A stretch of DNA of 64,000 nucleotides from Lachnospiraceae bacterium (lineage in GTDB: Bacteria; Bacillota; Clostridia; Lachnospirales; Lachnospiraceae). Positions 1 through 8,521 of the stretch are shown here, in pieces. Where the stretch lies: contig NBBL01000004.1 of assembly GCA_002892395.1 (NCBI GenBank), positions 62,001-126,000 on the forward strand. The letters are read 5' to 3'. The stretch's first letter is position 1. The number at the start of each line of letters is the position of its first letter. The notes under the pieces are model-generated. The model saw nothing but the letters and a program-made list of their open reading frames with translations. It was not told the origin of the DNA and made no database searches. The position numbers were made by a program, and so were the translations under genes.

Positions 1-159
1 CTGCGAGGCCTCTTTGTCCAAGGCATTCCCACCCAAGCCGTATACTGTCTCTGTGGGAAACGCGACTAGACCGCCCCGCCTAAGGATCTCCCCTGCCTCC
101 TTCAGCCGTGTCAAATCCACCGGCTCCCTGTCTTCCATTGTGATGACTTTCGTCTCCAT
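1..159 (-). CDS. tsaC: Threonylcarbamoyl-AMP synthase (Sua5/YrdC/YwlC family), N-terminal fragment
   Basis: Only the first 53 codons lie in the window; the gene runs off the left edge. The protein starts METKVITMED and contains GGLVAFPTETVYGLGGNA, the hallmark N-terminal motif of the YrdC/Sua5 fold. The family makes threonylcarbamoyl-AMP from threonine, bicarbonate and ATP, the first step of the t6A modification of ANN-decoding tRNAs. The ATG is one base from the stop of the upstream RibU gene, with an AGAGGG Shine-Dalgarno inside that gene, so the two are probably translated from one mRNA. Whether this is the short TsaC or the long Sua5 form cannot be told from the fragment. Confidence 0.9.
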   Translation of the reverse strand, partial: METKVITMEDREPVDLTRLKEAGEILRRGGLVAFPTETVYGLGGNALDKEASQ

Positions 160-160
160 G

Positions 161-898
161 TTACCCTCTTCTTCCCCGTGCCTTTAAAATCGGACTGAGG
201 CGTTTATACAACAGCACTGTCAACAGCGAGACAATACCGCCTTTTAAGAGGTTTAAAGGTGCAACCGCAAACAGCGCCATGGTCTCCACGCTGGTAATTC
301 CAGGGTTAATTGCCGTCCCCATACCGATGATCGTCTCCAACGGAATCCCGTACAAGGCGGCGAACTTCGGCAAAAGGTAAACTGCATTCAGCAGCGACCC
401 GAAGACTGTCATGCAGACAATTCCGACTGCACAGGCAACAACTGCCATGCTGCGCGTCTTTTTTCTCAGGTACACAACGCCGGCAGGCAGGATCAGCGCG
501 CAGCCCACCATAAAGTTCGCCAGTTCTCCCACGAAGGCAGTGGATGTGGACTTTATCACAAGCTTCAAAAGAATTTTTACCAATTCTGTCATCACCCCTG
601 CCACAGGACCGTACGCAAAGGTAATAATCAAAATCGGCAGCTCCGAAAGATCAATTTTATAAAACGGCGGCGCAAACGGAACCGGCACCTCAATTGTCAT
701 CAAAACTGCGCTCACCGCCGAAAAAATCCCGATCATCGCCACCTTTCCGGTGGACAGAATCCGCTCCCGCTCTCCCTTCCTCCTGTCGATCCGTTTTTCA
801 ATCAGATACGCTGCGAGAAAAACGCAGAATACCAAAACTGCAAATTCCGTGACAAACAACATATTTTCCGCGATCTTATTCTGTAGATTTTTCATCAC
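161..898 (-). CDS. ribU: Riboflavin ECF transporter S component (RibU-like)
   Basis: This 245-residue membrane protein has a hydrophobic N-terminal anchor and then the typical S-component core of about six helices. The stretch FAPPFYKIDLSELPILI followed by GPVAGVMTELVKILL and GELANFMVGC closely matches the RibU type. Such proteins bind riboflavin with high affinity and work with the shared EcfA/A'/T energising module, which is not in this window. The N-terminal extension of about 50 residues before the core is longer than in minimal RibU proteins. The start (ATG at 898, or the next codon at 895) overlaps the end of the GH18 gene by 23 bases, indicating translational coupling. No FMN riboswitch precedes it, so it may depend on the upstream promoter. 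Substrate is inferred from motif similarity. Confidence 0.85.
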   Translation of the reverse strand: MMKNLQNKIAENMLFVTEFAVLVFCVFLAAYLIEKRIDRRKGERERILSTGKVAMIGIFSAVSAVLMTIEVPVPFAPPFYKIDLSELPILIITFAYGPVAGVMTELVKILLKLVIKSTSTAFVGELANFMVGCALILPAGVVYLRKKTRSMAVVACAVGIVCMTVFGSLLNAVYLLPKFAALYGIPLETIIGMGTAINPGITSVETMALFAVAPLNLLKGGIVSLLTVLLYKRLSPILKARGRRG

Positions 899-2573
899 TC
901 ATCAACTCCCATATTTCATTTTTTTCAATTCCCAGCTTCCAGCAGGCAATGCCAGCCAGTGCGTGGGCTCGGATGGCCTCAAGCTTTAGCGCCATGGAGC
1001 GCTCCTCCTCCATCCAAATCCACTGGACACTTCCGTCGTCTGTCACACGGCTTCCGACATATTGTCCGCTCTCCTCGTTCCATTCCGGATGCAGCCGGTA
1101 TTGCTCCATCCATTTTTCCGCGCCGCGCATCGTCACAATTTCGCTGCTTTCCTTCCCGTTTCGTTCCTTTTTCCATATTCTGGTGTAAAACGGAACCCCT
1201 GCGATCAGCTTGTCCGCAGGTACCTCTTTGAGCGTATCTGTGATCCCCGCCCGGAAAAACCCAATAGAAGAAGTGCTCCCCATCGGATCGCCGCCGGTGT
1301 GCTCATCGTAGCCCATATTAATCACATAATCACAAAACACGCCCAGCTCTTCTCTATCATAATGCGCATTGTACGGAGCGGGATTCGGAACGTCAACACT
1401 GAGATACAGTTCCCTCCTCCGGCACGCCACCGAAAGCTCCCGTATGAACTGAAGGTACTGTTTCACCGCATCCCGTCTTAGGAGCTCAAAATCCACGTTG
1501 ATTCCGTCAAGTCCGAAATTCTCCGCGTCCCGCATGAGATTTTCGATGAGTCTTTCCCGCACTGAGCTTCGTTTCAGCATGGCTCCCAGCGTCACACTGT
1601 CGTCAAAATTGTCGATCAGCGCCCACACCTTGAGTCCCTTTCGGTGCGCCGCTTCCACATAGGAGCGGTTTGCAAGACTCTGATATTCCCCCTCATTTCC
1701 CCGGAGAGAGAACCATGTGGGAGAGATGACGGTTAAGCCCTTCGCAGACGCCGTAACCGAATCAATTCCCTGATTGGCCTCCTTTGTGGTCACCTGATGC
1801 CACCCCAGCACGATCGGCTCCTCCAGGCGCTTCGACCGGTACACCGGCTCCTCAAAAGTGCTCCTGTAAGGAACCGTCTCTTCCGCGTACAGCTTCCGCA
1901 GTCGAACATACCCTGTGACACCGCCCTTTGTCATGACACGCCGCCACCTTTTGGTATCCGTCACTGCGTTTGGGTGATCCGGAATGCTGCGAAGCCTCTC
2001 CTCTTCGGATACCTCTCCGACGATGCTCCCCTTAATGGAGGGACGGGAACGAAGGACCGTATTTCCTCTCACTCCGCTCACCCTGTCCTCCCCGTGAGGA
2101 ATAGAAATAAAAATGCGCTTTACATCTCCGTCAAGAAACCGCTCCACCCGAATCCCGGTATAGGTCTCCACCAGCTCTGCGGAAAGCCACAGCTTATCCC
2201 GCTCCTCCACACAGAGCGCTCTTCCGCTTTCTCCCCTGCTTTCCAGTGTCATCCTGACAACCTGATCCGGCAGCGCGTAGAGAAGAAGCCCCTCCTCCGC
2301 ATCCCAGTAGAAGCGCTTGTTTAAAATTGTCTGGACCCATTCAATCGGGAGGTAAGCCTCCTGGTCCCGGCAGATGGCTGTCGCCTTTTGCAGCTCATAT
2401 TCGTACATAATTGCAGTCCGCTCCCCGCGAACCCCGTAAAGCGCCTCCTCTGTCATTCGCTCCGAACTGGGGCCGTAGCGCCGGTAAGCGGCTGTCCCTC
2501 CCAATCCAAGGAAGAACGCAAAAAGAAGCAGGGCAAAAAGCGGGCTTCGTTGTTTCTTTTTTCTGCTTCTCAT
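876..2573 (-). CDS. Membrane-anchored SH3b / glycoside hydrolase family 18 protein
   Basis: The protein has a basic N terminus and one membrane segment (about residues 10-28), then a region resembling copper-amine-oxidase-like or SH3b modules (the latter near VRGNTVLRSRPSIKG), and a GH18 domain in the C-terminal half. The GH18 signature is seen as LDGINVDFELL, with the catalytic Glu ending the DxxDxDxE-like motif; the middle Asp is Asn. This layout resembles YdhD/YaaH-type enzymes that act on N-acetylglucosamine-containing wall polymers, so a role in peptidoglycan or spore cortex is plausible. I chose ATG at 2573 because GGAG lies 8 bases upstream; an in-frame ATG at 2606 adds 11 residues but has no spaced Shine-Dalgarno. 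It heads the GH18-ribU-tsaC operon. Confidence 0.8.
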   Translation of the reverse strand: MRSRKKKQRSPLFALLLFAFFLGLGGTAAYRRYGPSSERMTEEALYGVRGERTAIMYEYELQKATAICRDQEAYLPIEWVQTILNKRFYWDAEEGLLLYALPDQVVRMTLESRGESGRALCVEERDKLWLSAELVETYTGIRVERFLDGDVKRIFISIPHGEDRVSGVRGNTVLRSRPSIKGSIVGEVSEEERLRSIPDHPNAVTDTKRWRRVMTKGGVTGYVRLRKLYAEETVPYRSTFEEPVYRSKRLEEPIVLGWHQVTTKEANQGIDSVTASAKGLTVISPTWFSLRGNEGEYQSLANRSYVEAAHRKGLKVWALIDNFDDSVTLGAMLKRSSVRERLIENLMRDAENFGLDGINVDFELLRRDAVKQYLQFIRELSVACRRRELYLSVDVPNPAPYNAHYDREELGVFCDYVINMGYDEHTGGDPMGSTSSIGFFRAGITDTLKEVPADKLIAGVPFYTRIWKKERNGKESSEIVTMRGAEKWMEQYRLHPEWNEESGQYVGSRVTDDGSVQWIWMEEERSMALKLEAIRAHALAGIACWKLGIEKNEIWELMSDEKSTE

Positions 2574-2627
2574 CTCATGTTCTCCGTCTTCATTCTGATT
2601 GGTCATCCTCTGGCGGCGCGTGAAAAA

Positions 2628-2679
2628 AGGAGACTCCCCGGGAGTCTCCTTGAGTATAGCACAGAATCGCGTTTCTCAA
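2628..2679 (-). promoter_or_regulatory. Promoter and start-site hairpin upstream of the GH18 operon
   Basis: On the minus strand TTGAGA (2674-2679) and TATACT (2653-2658) are separated by 15 bases, with an extended TGTGC before the -10. Directly downstream is a perfect 10-bp hairpin (2628-2650, 3-base loop) followed by six T (2622-2627). The T tract faces the minus strand, so the hairpin could terminate RNA arriving from upstream. It also overlaps the expected transcription start, so it could be an operator instead. The 15-base spacer is short and the -35 call is weak. Confidence 0.5.
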
Positions 2680-2694
2680 CATTTTATGTGTGGG

Positions 2695-2860
2695 AAAAAA
2701 CAGATCCCTTTGCCGGGCATCGAGCGGGCAGGCATCTGGGTGCAGGCCCGACAGCGTGTAACAAGCACTCGACCCATACTGAAGGAACCGGGTTCTGCCG
2801 TGACACATCAACCATATTCCGGGTCGAGCATTCACACTTACCTGCGCATCAAGCGCTCGT
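2695..2860 (-). ncRNA. Candidate rod-shaped structured RNA, family not recognised
   Basis: The minus strand can fold into a long interrupted stem. A perfect 8-bp helix pairs 2821-2828 with 2768-2775. Outer helices pair 2841-2845 with 2742-2746 or 2728-2732, and 2854-2858 with 2722-2726. A hairpin at 2701-2738 precedes six T (2695-2700), as in an intrinsic terminator. No plausible protein is encoded. The rod with internal loops is reminiscent of 6S RNA, but I cannot match sequence motifs. Signatures of SRP RNA, tmRNA, RNase P and common riboswitches were looked for and not found. Confidence 0.35.
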
Positions 2861-3433
2861 GTTTCTCTGTTTTGCGATTCCCTGCTCCGCGGAAAGCCGC
2901 TTCCATGCTCTGAATTACAGTTGCCTCAGGAACACAGAGCTCCATCCTCATCATTGAACCCGGACGGCATTCCCCAGGGAATGCGCCTGCTCCGGCTTTT
3001 TTCCGGTTGCTCCGGTTTCTTTGGCACCTGTGCACACAGTTCCCGCGAAAGCGATCGGAGAGATGGATCCGCCGCTCATTTGCCGCCGTGGCATGCGTAC
3101 GTGGCATGCGCGCTACGGCACTTTTCTTTCATGCGTCTCATTTCCTTTTCTGCATTTCAACGGTTTTTACTTCAGGTAGGGGATTGTTCCTTGCTTCGAC
3201 GAGAGTTTCTTGTGACTGACCGCTTCCGATCAGATCAAAATCAGACTGTTTCAGAATGTTCCTTATCAAATCGGTATCCGGTATTGCATTCAAACAACAA
3301 GGTCAGGGGACAAAACAGACCGATCTGCACCTCCTTTTCTCCATCTCGTGTCCAGTGTACGGGAAAGGGCTTCCCGGTTCCAATTCGAACATGCGTTTAG
3401 GACAATATATCGTCCTCTCATTTTCTTCTCCAA
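2861..3433. other. Non-coding stretch upstream of mecA
   Basis: No convincing gene is visible. A perfect hairpin arm pair with sequence GCATTCCC / GGGAATGC sits near 2968-2985. It is followed on the plus strand by repeated GCTCCGG units and a T run near 2997-3002, which could be a weak plus-strand terminator. Open frames here lack Shine-Dalgarno sites and recognisable protein sequence. Confidence 0.4.
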
Positions 3434-3462
3434 TTGCAAAATCAGGCGTTCCGTTGTATCAT
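3434..3462 (+). promoter_or_regulatory. mecA promoter
   Basis: TTGCAA (3434-3439) and TATCAT (3457-3462) are separated by exactly 17 bases, a good housekeeping sigma-factor promoter. It lies 25 bases upstream of the mecA start, giving a short leader with the AAGGAG site. Confidence 0.75.
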
Positions 3463-3486
3463 GTGAAACAGAAAGGAGTGATGTAC

Positions 3487-4173
3487 ATGAAAATTGAGCG
3501 CATCAGTGATTCTCAGATCCGTTGCACACTCTCAAACCTTGACTTAATCGAACGAAACCTGAAAATCAGCGAGCTGGCCTACGGAAATGAAAAGGCGCGC
3601 CGTCTGTTTCGGGAAATGATTCAAAAGGCCTCCGCGGAGGTGGGATTTGAAACGGAGGATCTTCCTCTTATGGTGGAAGCGATTCCTTTGTCCAACGAAA
3701 GTGTGGTACTCCTGATCACCAAGGTGGACGATCCGGAGGAAATGGACCCCCGCTTTTCTCGTTTTGCCCCTTCTGCAGAGGCGGAGTTTTCAGAATCCGG
3801 GGACATGCCGGACCTCGGTCTCGAATCGTCGGAGCCCCGTGTTTCTCCCCGGGACAGGGAGACCGAGTCCCCTGCTTCTTCGCGCGTCCGAATCTTTATG
3901 TTCGGTTCTTTGGATCAGGTGATCGATGCCGCCAAAGCGGTGGGAAGCAAGGGCTCTGCAGCACAGACTCTTTACAAGCATCCATCCAAACAGCACTATT
4001 ATCTCATCCTCAAGGAGGATACCGCGCTTCCCGAAGACTTCTCCGCCCTCTGCAACCGGCTGTCCGAGTACGGCTCCCGCTCGTCTCACAACGAGTCGGG
4101 CGTCTCTTATCTGGAAGAGCATTATGAGCTGATTTTGAAGGAAAATGCACTCACCTCTCTCGCCGGAATTTGA
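3487..4173 (+). CDS. mecA: Adaptor protein MecA
   Basis: This 228-residue protein begins MKIERISDSQIRCTLSNLDL, the typical N-terminal substrate-binding domain of MecA. A Ser/Pro/acidic linker (about residues 100-140) leads to a C-terminal domain starting near SSRVRIFMFGSLDQVI, which in the family binds the ClpC unfoldase. MecA delivers substrates to ClpCP for degradation. I chose ATG at 3487 because AAGGAG (3473-3478) is 8 bases upstream; the ATG at 3481 is too close and longer upstream extensions are not MecA-like. The length fits the family (about 220-240 residues). It appears monocistronic, with its own promoter and a terminator-like hairpin after it. Confidence 0.93.
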   Translation: MKIERISDSQIRCTLSNLDLIERNLKISELAYGNEKARRLFREMIQKASAEVGFETEDLPLMVEAIPLSNESVVLLITKVDDPEEMDPRFSRFAPSAEAEFSESGDMPDLGLESSEPRVSPRDRETESPASSRVRIFMFGSLDQVIDAAKAVGSKGSAAQTLYKHPSKQHYYLILKEDTALPEDFSALCNRLSEYGSRSSHNESGVSYLEEHYELILKENALTSLAGI

Positions 4174-4186
4174 GCGCAGGAAAACT

Positions 4187-4238
4187 CGCTTCCGCCTGTT
4201 GGAGCCGCTCATCAGGCGAACCGAAGCGCGTTCTTTCT
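4187..4238 (+). terminator. Probable mecA terminator
   Basis: CGCTTCCGCCTG (4187-4198) can pair with CAGGCG and GAAGCG (4213-4228), leaving a small bulge, and is followed by a T-rich TTCTTTCT. The stem is interrupted, so confidence is moderate. Confidence 0.5.
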
Positions 4239-4297
4239 GCGCCGTTCCCGGTCCATGATTGTTCCGAATAAAAGCCAATTTTCCCCTTTCGCTCCGC

Positions 4298-4326
4298 TTG
4301 AATTTTATCCGGTTCTCCCTTACAAT
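4298..4326 (+). promoter_or_regulatory. Ferredoxin gene promoter
   Basis: TTGAAT (4298-4303) and TACAAT (4321-4326) with a 17-base spacer, about 54 bases upstream of the ferredoxin ATG. Confidence 0.75.
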
Positions 4327-4379
4327 GAAGGCGATACCCATTAAAAAGACTAACGTATTGCTATTAAGGAGGAGTTACC

Positions 4380-4550
4380 ATGGCACGTAAAATCAGTGAT
4401 GCATGTGTCAGCTGCGGCAGCTGTGTCGGAGAATGTCCCGTAGGAGCAATTTCTCAGGGCGAGACTCAGTATGAGATTGATGAGGCTTCCTGCATTGACT
4501 GCGGCGCTTGCGAGGGTGCATGTCCCACCGGTGCAATTTCCGAGGCATAA
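4380..4550 (+). CDS. 2[4Fe-4S] ferredoxin, clostridial type
   Basis: A 56-residue protein with two CxxCxxCxxxCP motifs: CVSCGSCVGECP near residues 9-20 and CIDCGACEGACP near residues 38-49. Each set of four cysteines binds one 4Fe-4S cluster; the length and symmetry match the small clostridial ferredoxins that carry electrons for pyruvate:ferredoxin oxidoreductase, hydrogenase and similar enzymes. A strong AAGGAGG site precedes the ATG. The gene stands alone between its own promoter and a strong terminator, as expected of a highly expressed electron carrier. Acidic composition is typical. Confidence 0.96.
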   Translation: MARKISDACVSCGSCVGECPVGAISQGETQYEIDEASCIDCGACEGACPTGAISEA

Positions 4551-4570
4551 TCCGGACAAAAGCAGTGTGA

Positions 4571-4627
4571 AAAGGGCGGCGCTGCCGGGAAACGCATATT
4601 GCGTATTCCTGGCAGCGCCGCCCTTTT
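4571..4627. terminator. Strong bidirectional terminator, ferredoxin / dnaB
   Basis: AAAGGGCGGCGCTGCC (4571-4586) pairs with GGCAGCGCCGCCCTTT (4611-4626). A T tract follows on the plus strand and an A tract precedes it, so it can serve both converging genes. The loop contains a second small hairpin (ACGCATATTGCGT). Confidence 0.92.
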
Positions 4628-4692
4628 TCTTCTCTTCTGTTCTTTTCTTTGCTTCTCTTCCGCCCGGTTTCTTGTTCCCGCCATCTGCCCCC

Positions 4693-6033
4693 TTACGCCC
4701 GGACAATGTTGACAAAGCGGGTGGTGTCCGGTTTCCAAAGCAGCGTGACCGTTCCGATGGGGCCGTTTCTCTGCTTTGCGATAATCACCTCTGCCTCATT
4801 CGGATGCTCCGTGTCTTTGTTGTAATAATCATCCCGATATAAGAACATGACCACATCCGCATCCTGCTCAATTGCCCCGGATTCTCTGAGATCCGAAAGC
4901 ATGGGACGATGATCCGGCCGTGTCTCACAGGCTCTTGTCAGCTGAGAAAGGGCGATCACAGGAGCCTGAATCTCTCTCGCCAGCGCCTTCAGACTTCTGG
5001 AAATCTCCGAAATTTCCTGCTGCCGGTTGTCCCCGGAGTGCCCGCTCCCGCTCATAAGCTGCAGATAATCAATGACAACCAAATCCAGCCCCGCCTCCAG
5101 CTTTCGCTTCAGACACTTGCTCCTCAATTCTCCAATTCCGATTCCCGGCGTATCATCAATCATCAGGCTGGAGGCGCCGGAAATACGAAGCGCCGATTCC
5201 AGAAGCTGTTCAAAATCTGTGGAGGTCAGGGATCCGGTGCGCAGCTTCTGTGCATCAATTCCAGAATCCATGGAAAGAATCCGGTTTACCAGCTGCTCCT
5301 TGCTCATCTCCAGAGAAAAAATCATGCAGGACAATCCCTTTTTCACAGCGGCATGCTCCACCACATTCAGCACAAACGCAGTTTTCCCCATGGAGGGGCG
5401 CGCCGCAATCAGGATCAGATCCGAGGGCTGCATACCGCTGGTCTTATTGTCAAGATCCAAAAATCCGGTGGGAATTCCCGTGACCGCCGCCCCGTTCATG
5501 TAAGCCTCCTGGATTTTTTCCATCACGTTCACAGTGACCTGATCGATGGGAACCAGCTCTCTCGCCCCCCGGTTCTTCAATACACGAAACATGAGCTCCT
5601 GGGCTTCCTTAAGAAGGGCATCTATATCATCCCGGTCGGCATAGCAGTTGTTCTCAATCTCTTCGTTTGCCTTTATGATGCGGCGTTTCACCGCCTTCTC
5701 GTAGACAATCTGCGCATAGGTGCGGATATTGGCAGAGGTGGGCATGTTCTCCACGATGCTTCGAATAAACTCGATGCTCCCCACCTCAGGCGGCACATCC
5801 ATTTCCTTCAGCTTCTCCTGTACCGTCACAAGGTCAATGGGCTTTCCCTGATTAAACAAGGCGGACATAGCGGAAAAGACCGCTCCGTACTGTTTGGAAT
5901 AAAAGTCCTCCGGGCTGCAGATTTCAAGCGCCGCCGTCACCGCATCCTGATCCATCAGCATGGAGCCCAGTACGGACTGTTCTGCCTCCAGATTATGCGG
6001 CATCACGCGCTTCAGCAACATATCTTCGGCCAT
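4693..6033 (-). CDS. dnaB: Replicative DNA helicase DnaB
   Basis: The 446-residue protein begins with the DnaB N-terminal helical domain (PHNLEAEQSVLGSML) and carries the RecA-like domain with Walker A ARPSMGKTAF near residue 208. Walker B-type VVIDYLQLM and ALSQLTRACETR are also present. The hexamer unwinds DNA ahead of the replisome and is loaded in Firmicutes by the DnaD/DnaB/DnaI set; dnaD and dnaI homologues lie at about 45-47 kb here. The start is ATG at 6033 with GGAGG just upstream; it directly abuts the rplI stop (TAAATG). Gene order gdpP-rplI-dnaB is the common Firmicutes arrangement. Confidence 0.97.
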   Translation of the reverse strand: MAEDMLLKRVMPHNLEAEQSVLGSMLMDQDAVTAALEICSPEDFYSKQYGAVFSAMSALFNQGKPIDLVTVQEKLKEMDVPPEVGSIEFIRSIVENMPTSANIRTYAQIVYEKAVKRRIIKANEEIENNCYADRDDIDALLKEAQELMFRVLKNRGARELVPIDQVTVNVMEKIQEAYMNGAAVTGIPTGFLDLDNKTSGMQPSDLILIAARPSMGKTAFVLNVVEHAAVKKGLSCMIFSLEMSKEQLVNRILSMDSGIDAQKLRTGSLTSTDFEQLLESALRISGASSLMIDDTPGIGIGELRSKCLKRKLEAGLDLVVIDYLQLMSGSGHSGDNRQQEISEISRSLKALAREIQAPVIALSQLTRACETRPDHRPMLSDLRESGAIEQDADVVMFLYRDDYYNKDTEHPNEAEVIIAKQRNGPIGTVTLLWKPDTTRFVNIVRA

Positions 6034-6480
6034 TTACGCCTCCACTACCTCCACCCGGAGCTTTGCCTGTACCTCCCGGTGCAGCTTGACCAAAACTTCA
6101 AAGGTACCGAAGCTCTTAAGCGGCTCCGCAAGGACAATCTTCTTTTTGTCAATTTCCAAATTCAGCTGCTGCTTGACCGCCTCCGCAATTTCTCTGGTGG
6201 AAACGGACCCGTAGGTCTTTCCGTTTTCTCCTCCCTTGATTGCAAGGGTTACCTGCTTCGCCTCAAGCTTTGAAGCCAGCTCCTTTGCCTCTGCCAGCTC
6301 CGCCGCTGCAATACGGTCTGCATTTGCCTGCTTCAATTTTAACGTGTTCAGGTTTTCGGCAGTTGCCGGAACCCCCAGCTTTTGGGGAATCAAATAATTT
6401 CTCGCATAGCCCTCGGAGGCCTCCACCAAGGTTCCCTTCTTTCCCAGTGCCTTCACATCCTTCAGCAGTACAATCTTCAT
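6034..6480 (-). CDS. rplI: 50S ribosomal protein bL9
   Basis: A 148-residue protein starting MKIVLLKDVKALGKKGTLVE, the conserved N-terminal rRNA-binding domain, followed by GYARNYLIPQKLG, a long central helix rich in Ala/Glu/Lys and a C-terminal domain. The length is normal for L9. Its ATG overlaps the gdpP stop as ATGA, and its stop touches the dnaB start, so gdpP, rplI and dnaB are translationally coupled. Confidence 0.97.
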   Translation of the reverse strand: MKIVLLKDVKALGKKGTLVEASEGYARNYLIPQKLGVPATAENLNTLKLKQANADRIAAAELAEAKELASKLEAKQVTLAIKGGENGKTYGSVSTREIAEAVKQQLNLEIDKKKIVLAEPLKSFGTFEVLVKLHREVQAKLRVEVVEA

Positions 6481-8480
6481 ATGATTTCACCTTTCTCAAG
6501 CATTTCGTCCAATACCTGCTTTACTTTTTCCTTCGCTTCCTCTACGCTCACCTTTGTGAGCTGTGCTCCCGCAATGGTTCGATGACCGCCTCCGCCCAGC
6601 TTTTCCATCATCACCTGGACGTTCACCTCGTCGATGGAACGGGCGCTGATATAAATCGTTCCGTCATATTCCGTGATCACGATGCTGGCCTTGATGCCCA
6701 CAATATCCAGGAGATCATTGGCCGCCTGTGCGCCGATCACGGTGGGGCTCTCCAGCCCCTCACTGTTGCAACAGCTGATCGCATAATGTCCCCGGTATAC
6801 CTCCGCATTATGGATGGCCTCCGCCTTTGCCCGGTAGTCGTCCAGCTTTTCCCGGAACAGCTTTCTGACTCGCGTGACATCCGCTCCGTTTCTCCGCAGA
6901 AATGCCGCGGCCTCGAAGGTTCTCACGCCGGTCTGGTTCATGAAGTTATGGGTGTCGATGACAATCCCTGCGTACATGGCATCCGCCTCAGCCGCCCGGA
7001 GCTTCACATCATCCGAGATATATTGCACGATCTCCGCCACCATTTCGCAGGCGCTGGAGGCGTAAGTCTCCACATAGGACAGCTGTGCATTCCTGATGGA
7101 GTCCTGACTTTGACGATGATGATCCAGGACCACGACCGTCTTTGCCGCCTCCAAAAGCCTCGGCGCTTCCACAATGGAAGGACGGTTGGTATCCACAACC
7201 ACCACAACCGACGTCTCATCCAGCATTTCCAGCGCTTTTTCCTCACCGATAAACATATCATCCGGATATTCTCCGCCGGTAAAGCGCTCCATCAGAGGCT
7301 TGATGGAAGAAGTGACCGTGGAGGCCAGGATGTGCGCGCGCTTTCCCATGGTCTGCGCGATCCGCCAGATTCCCACTGCCGATCCGAGGGAATCGATATC
7401 CATCATTTTATGCCCCATGATAAACAGCCTGTCCTTGTTTTCAATCAGCTCCCGGAATGCGTGAGCCTTGACCCGCGCCTTGACCCGCGTGGTTTTCTCC
7501 TTGGAGTTGGAATTTCCTCCGAAATACAGCAGCTTACCGTGGTTCTTCACCACTGCCTGATCTCCGCCCCGTCCCAGCGCCATCTCGATGGCCTGTCTGG
7601 CAAATTCATAGCACTCGCTGTAGTGTTCTCCTCCGTCGCCGATTCCGATAGAAAGCGTGACGCGCATCTCATTGCCGATGTTCACCGTCTTCACCTGCTC
7701 CAGGATGTCGAACTGGCTGCTCTCCAGCGTTTGCAGATGCTCCCGTTCAAGGACAAAAAGGTACTTGTCCTTTTCCAGCTTTTTAATGATGGCCTGCATT
7801 CCGTCAAAATAGCGGACGATTTTTCGATCAATCATGGCCGTCAGAAGCGATCTTCGAACCTCATCCACACTCTCCATCGCCTCTTCATAGTTGTCCAGAT
7901 AAAGAAGTCCTGCGACAAGACGGCGCTTATCGCTGTCTTCCTTCAGTTCGATCAATACGGTCTCGTCATAAAGATAGACCGCAAAGATACGATCGGTGGC
8001 CTCTCCGGTTCGCGTGACGCGCACCCGGAATTTCCGATCCTGAAAGGTCAGATGGAAATCCTGGCTCTCTCCGATTTTTGTCATTTCGGAGAGGGGAAGC
8101 TCCGGAAACATCTCTTCCACCGTGCCGGGGTTTGCGTTATGCTCCTTCAGCAGCATGCGCATGGCCCGATTCTTCCACGCAAAGCTTCCGGATCGATCTG
8201 TCAGCGCATAGGCCACATCCAGGTCGTCGGACAAGCGCTTCTGCAGTTCATCCACTCCCACCGCATACTGCACCATTGCCTTCTGGATATTCTTTCTGGC
8301 AAACAAAAGGAGATACAGACAGAACACTGTGATCACCAGAGCCGCTGCGGAAACCAGGACGCCGGATCGTCTGTGCATGTACAGGGCTGCAAGTGCCGCC
8401 GGGAAGATCAAAATTATGGGGATGAGAGGCCAGCGAAGATAGCGTTTCAGCAGCTCTTCCGCTCTCTTTTCTTCTTTCAT
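6477..8480 (-). CDS. gdpP: Cyclic-di-AMP phosphodiesterase GdpP
   Basis: A 667-residue membrane enzyme with two N-terminal transmembrane helices (about residues 20-65), a PAS-like domain, a degenerate GGDEF domain (lacking an intact GGDEF motif) and a C-terminal DHH/DHHA1 module. DHH motifs visible are IMGHKMMDIDSLGSA, VVDTNRPS, LDHHRQ and VIDTHNF; DHHA1 ends with GGGGHRTIAGAQ. The family hydrolyses c-di-AMP to pApA and so controls cell-wall and osmotic homeostasis. I chose ATG at 8480 because TAGGAG lies 7-8 bases upstream; longer frames extend into the promoter. It heads the gdpP-rplI-dnaB operon and is divergent from ybaK. Confidence 0.95.
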   Translation of the reverse strand: MKEEKRAEELLKRYLRWPLIPIILIFPAALAALYMHRRSGVLVSAAALVITVFCLYLLLFARKNIQKAMVQYAVGVDELQKRLSDDLDVAYALTDRSGSFAWKNRAMRMLLKEHNANPGTVEEMFPELPLSEMTKIGESQDFHLTFQDRKFRVRVTRTGEATDRIFAVYLYDETVLIELKEDSDKRRLVAGLLYLDNYEEAMESVDEVRRSLLTAMIDRKIVRYFDGMQAIIKKLEKDKYLFVLEREHLQTLESSQFDILEQVKTVNIGNEMRVTLSIGIGDGGEHYSECYEFARQAIEMALGRGGDQAVVKNHGKLLYFGGNSNSKEKTTRVKARVKAHAFRELIENKDRLFIMGHKMMDIDSLGSAVGIWRIAQTMGKRAHILASTVTSSIKPLMERFTGGEYPDDMFIGEEKALEMLDETSVVVVVDTNRPSIVEAPRLLEAAKTVVVLDHHRQSQDSIRNAQLSYVETYASSACEMVAEIVQYISDDVKLRAAEADAMYAGIVIDTHNFMNQTGVRTFEAAAFLRRNGADVTRVRKLFREKLDDYRAKAEAIHNAEVYRGHYAISCCNSEGLESPTVIGAQAANDLLDIVGIKASIVITEYDGTIYISARSIDEVNVQVMMEKLGGGGHRTIAGAQLTKVSVEEAKEKVKQVLDEMLEKGEII

Positions 8481-8515
8481 GCAATCACTCCTACCTTTTT
8501 TTCGTACATGTACAG

Positions 8516-8521
8516 AGTATA
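8516..8521 (-). promoter_or_regulatory. Extended -10 promoter of gdpP operon
   Basis: On the minus strand TATACT is preceded by TGTGT, a TRTG-type extended -10. No good -35 is present at 17 bases; TTGATG occurs at 20 bases. The start site would fall about 28 bases upstream of the gdpP ATG. Confidence 0.5.

Noticed and set aside
2574-2680. FMN riboswitch for ribU
   Set aside because: The RFN consensus is missing; ribU is an internal gene of the GH18 operon.
2838-3107. Minus-strand ORF of 89 codons in the mecA upstream region
   Set aside because: No ribosome binding site, unusual composition and no recognisable motif; a structured RNA or spacer is more likely.
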